Below, piece by piece: positions 25,901 to 37,900 of a stretch of DNA of 64,000 nucleotides. Location: positions 2,769,056 to 2,833,055 of the forward strand of contig CM069595.1 of assembly GCA_035771175.1 (NCBI GenBank), read 5' to 3'. The position numbers and the translations under genes are program-made. This DNA is from Paratinospora sagittata (taxonomy: Eukaryota; Streptophyta; Magnoliopsida; Ranunculales; Menispermaceae). Below the pieces are notes generated by a model, which had not been told where the DNA came from, searched no databases, and saw only the letters and a program-made list of their open reading frames with translations. Every line of letters begins with the position of its first letter. Position 1 is the first letter of the stretch.

Positions 25901-28900
25901 ACAATGAAAATCTGTAACATCTAGAGACTTAAACAAAAAAGGAAACATGATTTTAAGGGTTCGAAAAGAAGAATGGCCAAAGAGGCGATGAAGAAGCCAT
26001 AGCTTTTCTTTATTGGAAAAATTGTACTCAGAGAGAAATGAAGTGTTACTCTTGATCGGATGTACTGGTGTCTCAAGGTAATACAGCCCGTCCTGTTCCT
26101 TAGCACATCCAATCATCGTCCCAAAGTCTTGGTCCTGAAACACACAGCAAGTAGGGAAGAAGGTTACATTACAACTCAGATCATAGGTCAGTTTTTGAAT
26201 AGAGATAAGATTAGTAGATAGTTTAGGAACATGAAGAACATTTATGAGTGTAAGGGTGGGGTTGATGTGAACATCACCTATACCAGCAACTATGGTGAAG
26301 GATCCATCAGTTATGGCTATTTTTCGACTACTAGGACAGGGGTTGTAGGTATGAAACATATTGGGGAAATTGGTATAGGTGATGGAGACACAGATGCAAC
26401 AGCTCGGCACAACAAAAACGCAGCAGCAGTGCAGAACACCAATGACGAGGGCAACGATGTTGCGGGGAACAAGTAGCAGGGGCGATAGTGACGATGTCGC
26501 AACAACGGTGAAGGTTGCGATGAACAGTACTGGTAGCGACGGTGATGAAGATGAAAGTCCACACAGCGACGGCAATGAAGGCCGACCACAAAGATTCGGC
26601 GATGAAGGCTGGCACAAAAGATTTCGACAATGAAAGACGAAAAAATATTCCCAGTTGTATGAGCCAAAGGCCCTAATACCATGTTGTAAAATAAAATAAT
26701 AAAGAAACACAGAGATGTAACGTAGTTTCGCTCTATGGCCTACATTCACGGAGAAGAGAGGAGAATTCTTCTTATTCATGATGATACCTCAATGGAGGAA
26801 CACCAAATAAATAAACTTACATAGTTATTCACTGTATAGTAACTTTTACAATTTCAGTATCTTTTAGATATGGCAACTCCTAAAAATAATTTTTCTTCTA
26901 AATGGTAACACCATAAATGGCAACGCAATCCCCCAGATTTCTCTCTTCTCTGCAACATAAACACACTAGTTCTTTTTCTTTTTTTAATGTTTTAATCTTA
27001 ATTGTTAAGGAGGGAGAGGGATCCAAATTCTGAAACTCGAAGCCTAAAGGCCCTAAACTCTAAGCCGTTTTTTTCGATTTACATTTCCAATATTTCTCCA
27101 AAACACTCCAATTAAGATCAAAATAAACATGCTAGTTTCTTTTCTTTCATAAAGCTCTTATATTAATTATTCCAAGAATTCTCGGAATAAGTAGATCCAT
27201 GTAGCCAACTTCGTATAGTTGGTAAAAGGCATTGTTGAGTTAAGTTGAGTTGAAGGAGTTATGTACTCTATTGGTGGATGGAAAAAGAAGTGAAGATACC
27301 ATTAGGAACCCTAATTTTGAAGAATCTTTCAAATTCCCATATTTTTTTTTGGGAGGATAATGTGTAGCAATGAGCATTATTGCGCATACAACTGCATTAT
27401 ACCAATGCTTAACCTTCATATGTTACTTTCCTCTTCTTGACTGACCATTTTTATTAATTGACTCCCACTAGCAAGCGTGCATCAACCAAATAAAGAGGAT
27501 AAGTTCTAACATGAATTCCTAAGATCTCCTCATTTATTAGTAGGTCAGCATTGATGAAGTACTCACAAAGTTTTTGGTTCAATCATAAATGAAAAACATT
27601 CACCAATTATTATTATTTTTACCAGAATAGGAATTAAAAAATATTCACCAATTAAAAATAGGAATTTTCTGGTGGTGCTGAGGATAAAAACTTTGCAATA
27701 TGGAGAATTGAATTCTGCACAATATAAGTTTCAAATGGTTTTACAAGACTGAAAGAAAAAAGAAAAAAAATACCTTTCCCAGCTTTTGCTGCAAGGTTTG
27801 TCACCTCCACTTCCAACTTAGCCAGTCCCTACATCAACGCATGTACAAATAAGTCCTTCAAATCTTTTTCCTTTTAGCTCAGGGACACTTACAGAAGAGG
27901 CTACAAAATTGGCATCTAATGACTGTCATATGATAATAATTTTGAAACCTTAGTTGATTTATACCTGAAACTACTGATTCAGAAAGCACGCTAGCAAATA
28001 ACCTAAAGAGAGAATTGAAATTCTCCAGCCATAATCCTAACAGGTATATCTGATAAACAAAATAGTCCATACGGTCATTTATCAGTAGTTGATGGACCCC
28101 ATGGAATACCCAACATTAGGTTGGGCAAGTGGCAGAGTTGAGGGACATAAGATTCTACTATAGAATAGATCCTGAGTTCGAGCCTCCCCACTCACACAAC
28201 GGCGTCCTTGGGTGTTTGTGGTCGTGCCCCAGGGGACTAGTGGGGGTGGGCCCCCCAATACCCGTGACATCAAAAAAAAAAGAAAGGACCCCATGGAACA
28301 ACTAAATTTGCATGTTAAAAACTAATTTCCACTCACTCACTGTCTGTCCTATTCTTTCCGATAGGCTCCACACTCAAATGATGAACCACCAGGGGGAAAA
28401 CATATAAAAACCAATTCATGAAAAAGAATAAAAGAAAACCAAAAAATCACCTCCCTAGGAACTTCAAATATGAAAAGTTCATTCCATTTAGCAGTGCCCT
28501 CTTCCGAATCATTGGTGTTAAAAAAAAAGGGTTTAACACACTTAGTCCTTGCACTTTGGGGAAAAAGCTTCTGCTGATCGGTTGCATGACTATCAACAAC
28601 AAGACGCAAGGCACAAAAAAAATTATGACCATTGCCATCGTCAACAATCGGCAAACCCTGCAGAAAGTAGAAAGTGGTCATGCTTCTGGAAAATATTGAT
28701 CCGCTAACAGAGAAATTAGAGGAAAGATATCTGGGATTATATATACAACCCTGGCCTCAAATATCTGCACAGCAACATAACGGCGTGTTTCCCTACATTC
28801 AGCAGCAACATTTAATGTATCTGAAAATCTTCGAGGTGGCATCCACACAGAGGTGCACTGTTCATGCTGCAGCAACTGAATTGATTCTGAATTTCGGTCA

Positions 28901-31900
28901 GCTTTCTTCAAATAGATATCACATCCAAGTTTATTTTCAATAATCACTGTCTGAAAGTCATCTTCATCCAATGCTGAAAAATCTGAATCATCTCCACGTC
29001 TGAATTGACTTCCAGCTTCCTGTGGAAATATATAAGTAGTCAAGCACTTCAACAGAATCTGCTTGAGTGCAAGTCAAGAAATTATACTGAATTGCTGATG
29101 TCCAAGATTGCAAAATACCTCATTTGCTTTCAATGATTTTTTCTCAAGGTCTGCTTGTTTTCGCCATGAGGTAATAGTTTCTGCAAATGTTTCAAGGTTT
29201 GCAGCTGTTAAGTTAAGATTTACTACACTTGTTGCAGCAATACGAACCCGCTTTCCAATTCTTATAGGTACAGATGCATTGGCATCATATGTATCAAACC
29301 TGGAAAAAAAGAAGAGTAATAAGCTCTGAGTGAGCCTCTATAATGCAACCACATCTACAGAATGGGCATGGTAAGGAACCAAATGAAACACCGAGTTCAG
29401 AAACACATTACTTGAAAATACCATCAAATGGCTCCACAAGAGGCTCCCATGTCTCCAATTGTGTATTGAATGTGGATGCAGCAATGGAAGATATTAACAC
29501 TGCATTCATTGATTCTAGTCTTCCATGAGTTGCTAGATTGATGTTTTTAATTGTTGTATCAAACAGTGGAGTCATCTGAAAAAGTCCAATCAAAAAGTAG
29601 TAGTAAGAAAAGATACGAAGAATTCTTTGCATACTGGAAATTGGAGCTTGGGTTCTTAAGAATGTATACCGTGCCACAATAGCTGTTTAGGACAGTCAGA
29701 GAGCAGAATCTTAGCTTCATCTCAGCACTGACATTCTCCCGCGTCTTTGGCTTCACAGAATCACCTATACTGTAAGCCAAACGGCCGGACGGTTTCTTCA
29801 GATCAGATCGCGCGAGGAAAGTGCATGCCTACAGGAACAATGTGTACCATCAAGAGTGTTATATACCCAGGCTCACCAATATATTCCTTCCAATGAGTGA
29901 ACTATAGGGCAAATCAAGGCAAACAAAGAAACCGAATAAATCAAATAAGATGTCTAACAGGGGAAACTTGAAATGGTCAATTCTAAGAGAATTAATCAAC
30001 ACATACCTTGTCAAAAAAATTGATGCAGGGGCTCAACTATGATTGTATACAAATTGAGGGGGTTTCAATTTTGATCATAGACCTCTTCTCATAACAAGAA
30101 TGATACAAGCAATATCATAATAAGGTTAACACTCTAGGCTACAATAGCGTAATAAGGTTAAAACTCTAGGCTAACATAGATAAATAGTCAAATACATAAA
30201 AAAGGTAAACCCGGTGAACCAGGCTCCACACTGTAGGATTTGGGAATGGGTCAATGTACACAGCCTTAACCCTAATACATGGAGAGTCTGGTTTAGGTTT
30301 CAAAGTTCTCAAATACATAAAAAAGGTAACTACCCGGTGAACCAGGCTTCGTACTACAGGATTTGGAGAATGGGTCAATGTACACAGCCTTAAGCCTAAT
30401 ACATGGAGAGTCTGTTTTAGGTTTCAAAGTTCCAAACCTTAAACTCCAAGTCAATATGGAGAAACCTTACCATTGCATAAAAGCCCACCCTTGTACATAT
30501 TCATAACTTGGAGGGTTTGAGACATGATCATAAATCTTGTATATTGTACTGTGTCCAATCATTGAACCATTCAACTCCTAGTCAAATGTTATCGATTGAC
30601 TATAATTCTAGCTCAACCCAAAACCAAATATAAAAAAAATGCGGCTTCTACTAAGAATGGAGAAAAAAAAAAAAGATACAAATTTTCTAAAAGTGGCCTA
30701 CTCTCTCTAAAGCTACAACAATGTTCAACAAGTCATCATGAGAATTGAGCATTGCAAGTCATGCCTTCAACAAACAATTTCCATAACAAAATGACAAATC
30801 ATTAGTTCATGGGTGGGAACAGATGATATCTACCCACCAGCCAAGACGTTGAGGATGATATTTTGATTCTATAATTCATGAGGAAGGCCCACCAGCCAAG
30901 AAGTTAAGGATGATGTTTTGATTCAATAATCCACTAGTATCAAAGCAAGTGCGTTGTAACTTGTATGTAATTTATACTATTCACTCTAAAACTCAACAAA
31001 GCATTTTCCCAACTAGTGTTATCAAGGCGATGCCTAGACGTTTGGTCCCATCTAGGCAAGGTGGTGCCTAGGCATTGTCTAGGCGAGGCTAGGCCACGCA
31101 AATAATATTTATTTATAATCCACTAAATAATAATTAATTAATTTTACACATATAAGCCGTGAATATATAATTACATGCATATTCCATAATATGAGTCCAA
31201 TCTTGTCTAACAAAAATAAACTCAACTCAACTAAGCCTTTTCCTAAGTCCAAACTACATGGGTTTGGCAACATAAATTTGCTTCCTCCACTCTGATCTAT
31301 AAGGGGCTAATTCAACATTTGACGTCTTACCCCTTCCCATAGTCTAATTTAGTAGATTCATGTCATAGTTGACCTCACAAAGTTTTTCGTTAATTGTTGG
31401 CTAAATCTTGTCTAATAAAATATTAAATATATTTTACACTCTTCAATTTTGTATCTACAATTCAAAAACCAAAAAAGCATATTAAATCATAATAGAAGTT
31501 GGTATATAGTGAAAGTACAACAATTTAAAGAGCATGTTTGACATAATACTTATGACAAAAAGATTATTTGCGGCAATATAGCAAAACAAAATAGAAAAAA
31601 AGATAAAGATAAAGATAATCTGCACAATGGAAACACCAGTATAACTCTAGGATTAAAAATTATGTCAATGTTTAAATTATACCATCACCTAATTAATAAT
31701 ATGAAAAAAAGAACGTTAAGCTTTATATATTTTCATTGATCCCCTTATACTTTTAAAAACTTTTCAAAGAGATTCATGTTTGTCTTAAGAATGGCTTAGG
31801 CAAATTAGTTGCAAATGGCCTAGGCGTGGGCTTGACAAAATTGTTCCCATCTACACCAGGTTTCTACATGCATTTGCTTCCTCCACTTTGTTCTATTAAG

Positions 31901-34900
31901 GGTTAAATCATTAGTTAGATTACAAGCAAGTGAGCAACTATATCTTCCTTAATGATCTCTATTCATGCTATTTTAGGCCTTCCCTTGTCTCTATAATTAC
32001 CGTTAATTATTAATAGGTCACTTTTTCTAAGTAGCACATCAACTAGTCTTCATTTTTAAGTGCCCAACCCATCTTAATTATGTGTCAGTTTATTCTACTT
32101 GGGGCTATTCTTACCATTTCATGAATATTCATTTTTAATTTAATCTTCCAATGTTTCACCACAAATCCTTCTTAACTTTTAACATTTGCACTTTTGTTAC
32201 ACTTACTTCATAAATGTATTGTTTGTTCATTTTCCAATATTCTATTTCATAAGGTATAGGCCTGGCATAATAGCAGTCTTCTAAAATTTTTCTTTCAACT
32301 TCAATGAGATGTAAATTGATCATACAATGCAGCGGAAGCACTCACTCCTCTAATTCACCAATCATATTTTAATTCTATGGTTCGCACCCTCCCCTATTTC
32401 TTCCTCCTAATGAATAATTGAGTCCAGATACAATTCACTCATTGGTATCTCTCGGTTTTCAATCTTCATCGTCTCGTCATATGTTAAAATTACATTGAAT
32501 TTGAATGTATTCCGACTTACTCATACTAATCTTGAACCCTCTAAATTCTAAGGTCTTTATCCGTACCTCTAACTTAGAAGTGCACTTGATATAGTTTCAT
32601 CAATTAGTATTGAACCATCAACAAATAGTGTGCACCATTGAAAATCTTTTTGAATATTTTTCAAATTCATCCATGTAAGAACAAAGAATCATGCCAAATA
32701 CAAATGAGGAACAAACCTGATTTTCAACTTTCCAAATGCTCCAGCAGTGAGAACCTTTTGAATTGGAAGACCTTGAAAGGGGCAACTCAAGGATGTTAGC
32801 TGGGTTGACAAGATCCAACCGAGGGCAGCAAAAGTAATCCATGTTTGGTGCCTCATCTGTTTTTGATACTATGCACCCCAGAGACGCATAACCAGGAGGA
32901 GCAATTGGGTACCAGAAGAAAGCATCATCAAGACCTTTTCGCTCTATATGAGCAACTTTTGCAAATTGAACAGGCTTTGCAGAAACCTCAGGAGCATTGC
33001 ATTTAAAAATTATGCCGAAAGCAGGTGGCTCTAAGCTGACCAAAAAAAAGTTCAAAAAGGAGGAGGAAAAAGAAACTAGTAAAACATACAAAGAAGAAAA
33101 ACAAATTCATTTAAGAAAAAAAAGAAGATAAAAGGTCTAACCCTTCAGTAATGCAATCACCAAGTATACCATAACCAGGACGTGTTATGGGTCGCCATAT
33201 AGAGACCGGTCTACGAAGATCACCACCTTTGTCCCACCAAATCCGCTCAAAATGTGGAGTTGACATATAACAACCACTTGCTCTTGAAATTGACCTGAGA
33301 ATCTCCCATCCAGAAGAACTAGAAGTTTGGTTACTTTCCTGCTGACTTCCGCAGTCACGGTCTACCGTGAGATTTGAAGCAGGAGTTTGAGAGGAAGAAC
33401 GATGAAAATTAGCATCACATAAAAGAATATGGCCCAAGTCAAAACTTTTGTCCTTGGAAGCGCATTCTGTTACAGCGTGAGCATAAAATGATCCAACAAC
33501 ATTGTCAATGCGCCAGATGCTAAATCCAGATGAAAACCTTGGATTTGATGGAACACTGAACATGCATTCCTTGAATGTCGTAGACGTCAAAAGATCAGAA
33601 CGAATACAATAAACAATATGAGTTGGAGGCGGTTGGTCTCCTACATGTGCGACACAACCAATTGTAGAGTACCCTGGTGGTGGAACAGGCATCCAAAGTG
33701 AGCAGGTGACATCAGATGATCCTCCATCTCCTCCCAATTCTTGAGTATTAGTGAATGAGCCGATGAACTTGAAACTGAGAGGCTTCCGAACTCGTCCATA
33801 TGTGTTGCTTACAGCTAATACTACTTGTGAAGGGGGAATAGGCCTGCAAATACAATTCATTATTCACTCCTTGGTACAAGAAGAAATGGAGACAAGAAGT
33901 CATCCAAACAAGACAAAATTACAGAAAAATGCTATGAACATGTGGCTAACTGTGTTTGTAGATGCTAAGAAAGATTGAAGTTGTTAATGAACTCAATCGT
34001 ATCTTATCCTGAGACAACAAAAACAGGAGGAGCAAAGCAACAATAGAAAAATAAAATTACATAAAAGAAGAGAAGAGAAACACAATGCAGACTGGTCCAA
34101 AATAAAATAACAAGTGACAAAACAAAATTCCCAGAATCTCTGCAGCAACAACAAAAATAACTATGCCTACCTGGACGTTACGCAATCACCCAATATAACA
34201 TAGTTTGAAGGAGCCCGCGGTCTCCAAAAGGTGAGTTTGTTTCCAGGTCCATTCCCTGAAGAATAAAGGTTGAATAAATTTTGTGAATAATGTAAAAAAT
34301 GTCTCAATCTACAATGAGCATATTCTGACAAAAGTTTTTTGGGACAGGAAATGATAGATATATTTATATATTTATGTATTTATGTATTTATGTATTTATA
34401 TTCTGGCAAATGATAGTGAAGAATATTATAGAATTGGAACAACCCAAATTACCATCTTCATCCATTGGTAAAGGGAAATTGAGGATGCTAAGATGGACAA
34501 CTGAAAATAATAGGAACAACAAAGTTGAAAACAAGAACACTCAAGGGTATCAAGGAATGAAACAATAAGGGGACAAGATAAGTTAATTGAGAAGATTTAG
34601 GCCGTAATGAGTAGCACCATTGGAGATTCCTAAAGGACAAATCAAGCAACCCAAAGGGTGAAAGGTTAGATGATGAAACTGTTTGATTAAAGATAAAGGA
34701 GTAGATATATGTGTTCTCAGAAGATAGAACCGTGGATCGAATTTGAAGTGAGGATCCAATGGAAATCCAAAACCTTCAACCCTTCTTTCTAAATTGGGGT
34801 GCCTGGGGCACCTCATCTTGTAATTTCGTCGTTGCTCATTCCTGTTAGGCCAAGTGTTTGGTAATGAGAATGATTTACAGATTGAAAAATACAACTTTAG

Positions 34901-37900
34901 CCATCAGAAAAGAACAAAAAAGAGCAGAATTTTATGAGAAAGTAGATGAAGACCTTCTTGTAGCACCCATACTCGATCAAAGTGTGTGCAAGTAGCCAAT
35001 GGACAAGCATTTCCAAGTTGCAAAGCTGCAATTGCTTGATTTTGCAGGTTAAGAACCAGCGAAATTACACTTAACGAAAGGCGGATACATACATCAGATG
35101 ATATCAAAGATATATTTGTCTTATCTTTAACAGAAGTGTATCCCCCAGAAATATCCACTGGATCAAGAATGACGACACCAGAACCAGCCTCGATAGTAAG
35201 ATCCTTCACAAAGGCTCGTATCCAAGTATCAGTTTCTTTGAAAGCATACCTGTTTAGAATGATCATTGACCCTAGTAAGAATGCAAGTTTGTTGAACCAC
35301 AGAAAGGGAAAAGAAATTCATTGAACCAAAAAAAAAAAGGGAAAAAAACTCCGCAACACCTCATGAATGCTCCATTCAAAACGGAAATGAAATTCAAAAA
35401 AGAAAGAAGATAGCAATAGTTTTGAAACATCTGATAGGTATAGTAGTAAAAGAATTTGGTGCAAGAAGAATTGGGAGGGGGGAAAAATAAATAATTAAAC
35501 ATTATACAATCTACATTTGAAGGAAATTTGGTTAAATCAACTTGGTAATTGGTGTCACTTTTTATTTTCCCATTTTATTAGCAACTTCTAGCATGATTAA
35601 ACCTATGTGTGATTCTAGATCACTCATTCAACTCACAAGATTCACCCAAAATCTCAAGTAGCAACAAAAGGAGAATGTTGCGCTTTTGGGTAAATGGTTT
35701 TTGAGATTCCCCAAGGAACAAAGCTCCCTTTGGACCAAAATCAGTAAGAGTTTTTGCATTAAAATTATAGGGATGCAACTCCTCAGTCCACTCGTAGAAG
35801 CCCTAAGAAATTCATTCATTCAATCCATACATTTATTATGACTGCCACATTCATCTTGGAATGGGTGATGGAGATTTCAACCTCAAGACTGTTTTTTCCT
35901 AACCTCTTTAGGCTATCTAGTATGCATGGTGCCCCCATTTCCTCCTTTGACTGTGCCCAAATTGAGGACCCCCCTTCTTGGCACCTTCATTTCCCAAGAA
36001 ACGTTTCACGTAGATAGGAGGTGGAGGTGATTTCCTTGATTTCCCTGCTGAAGAATGTTCAGCTGTCCACCAAAGATGATTGCAGTCTTTGAGCCCTTGA
36101 TGAGTCAGGGAGGTTTTCTACCAGCTCTTTCTTTTCCAGTTTTCTTATTTGATTGAACATCCTAGTTAGCTTGCTTCTCTTTATGCCCCTTTCTGGAAAA
36201 ACCACGTGGCATCTAAAGTTAAAGTGCTAGGCTAACATATTAATTGTGGCAAGATTAACACAGCATGCGTCCTTAAGACTCATTTTCCTTACATTGCCCT
36301 TTCTCTGAGTTGGTGTTGTCTTTCAAAGAAGTAGGAAAAAACAATTAGCCACTAATTTTTCAGTTGTTCCTTCGCCAAGTCCAGTTGGAGTAGGTGGAGC
36401 TTGATCATCCAGTTCAATGCCAATGTGATCCCTCAGTCTATTAAGGTTCTCTTTGACTCATATGTTGGAGTTTTTCCAAGATGTCCAAAGGATTACTGGG
36501 TAGTGATTCTCATTGTAGTTGTTTTGAGTTTATGAACAGAAAGGAACAAAAGGATCTTCAAGGAAGTGTTCAGGGACGAGGTGGCAGTCTGGAACAATTC
36601 TACCTTTTTGGCCTCACAATCGGTGTCTGCCTCAAAGCTTTCCAATGGTTACAATTTTAGTGATTGGGTGAAGGATTGGAACCACCTGAGGTCTATGTTA
36701 TTGTGGTTTTGTTTGGCAATTGTTGTTTGTGTCCCTAGTGTGGGTCTCATCTCCTAGATGTGATTCACTTGTAACCTTGGTTCCCTTCTATCTCAATAAA
36801 GTTTGTGTTTCTTCTCAAAAAATAAATAAATAAATAAAAATGAAAAAAAGAGTCCAATAGAGATATTGGATCTTTAACCAAATATACTTTCCAATTATGT
36901 ATAGATAAGGCTGCAAATTAAGAAAAGCACATTCGATTACTATTAAAAATTAAAGAATTAGGATGTGAAACAAATTGGGGACTCAATAAAGGATAAAGTA
37001 CTAACATCTTTTTTAATGAAGTCCACCATTATCTCAAATTCCTAGATTTAAGGAACCAAGTTGGACAGGAAATAGAAAAGAAGAGGTGACTTCAATTATA
37101 AAATGTCATTCTATTAGATTAAGAAGCATAGCACAACTTTGGTTTCACAACTTGGTTCCCCATTCCACCTTCAGCCTCTCATCAACTCCACTCATCTACT
37201 TTCCTTTACATGGAGGAGATAACACAGATGATAGAAAGAGAACTATGGTTATTCAATGCACAAGTGGTTACTCACATGAAGCTTAGATCCATCTTTGCAC
37301 GAAGAAGCTTTTCACCAACTAAAGAATCATCCAAGGATGATTTTGTACTATCATAGAAGGTAAGCTCAAGAGATACAACCTACGCATATCAACAAGATAA
37401 AGTTCAGGTAAGAATAACATTAGATAAATAAATGAACTAAGAAATTAACAAGAATTATGTAGGAGACTCCCGCCGTTGCAGGTTATGGAGATCAAAAACA
37501 AAACCAAAAGTACAGCAATTCAAAACCATCATGCTCAATAATCAAAATTTGATAGGCGGTCATATTTATATAGAAGAAACTCTACACATGTCAACCACAA
37601 TAATCAAAAAGAAATTTCCAAATTCTTCAGGCTCCTCTTTTGGCCTTTTCCAAGATATTGGAACCAGGAAGAGGTAAGACATTTGGGGATGGTAGACCAA
37701 TCAATGGGAGCATTTTGCAGAAGGGTGTCAAACTTAATGATCAAAATTTGACAGAAAATCATATCTAGATAGAAGTAATACTACACATGTCAACCACATT
37801 ACTGGAAAAGGGATGTTGCAGATTCCTTCAGGCTAATCTGTTGGCTTTTTCTTTCATATTTGAACATAGGAAAGGTGAAACATTCGGGGATGGAAGATCA

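Larger units (their letters stand above)
22406..26957 (-). mobile_element. Ty1/copia element with gag and protease deleted
   Basis: LTRs are at 22406-23128 (3' LTR on the minus strand, enlarged by a LINE) and 26681-26957 (5' LTR). After the 5' LTR the primer-binding site is degenerate (TGGTATTAGGGCC). The polypurine tract GCTTGAGGGGGAG precedes the 3' LTR. Compared with the 55-60 kb relative, the sequence jumps from leader to just after the protease active site, so gag, the CCHC knuckle and DSGATDH are missing. No clear target-site duplication (GTAAG versus TAAAC). Confidence 0.9.
19697..27773. other. Largest VPS13 intron (8.1 kb), TE-filled
   Basis: It separates the C2-like exons 27774-27828 and 19566-19696 within a Gly codon. 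It contains a palindrome (20064-20097), an L1 LINE with a solo LTR inside (20281-22350) and a copia element with a LINE inside its LTR (22406-26957). 26958-27773 shows nothing recognisable. Confidence 0.85.
30985..32560 (-). pseudogene. RTE LINE relic split by a hAT-like element
   Basis: Minus-strand pieces lie at about 30985-31007 (reverse of AACTCAACAAAGCATTTTCC) and from 31854 to about 32560. Worn frames give [18 protein letters not shown] and [14 protein letters not shown], matching the RTE block LKGKFYRTAIRPAMLYGTE. The left and right parts align to a continuous RTE 3' end once 31016-31845 is removed. Confidence 0.7.
29829..32716. other. VPS13 intron with SINE remnants and nested RTE/hAT
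   Basis: A 2.9-kb intron. It holds a tandem SINE-derived duplication (30189-30432) and a nested RTE/hAT/RTE set (30985-32560). 30433-30984 shows nothing recognisable. Confidence 0.75.

Noticed and set aside
26317..26682. Overlapping Cys/His/Ser-rich and charged ORFs on both strands
   Set aside because: They lie in the GC-rich leader next to the copia 5' LTR and overlap each other. They are composition artefacts and not genes.
22406..26957. Copia element judged to be nested in the 20-22 kb LINE
   Set aside because: No LINE sequence resumes beyond 26957, and about 55 bp of other sequence separates the LINE end from the LTR, so they are neighbours only.
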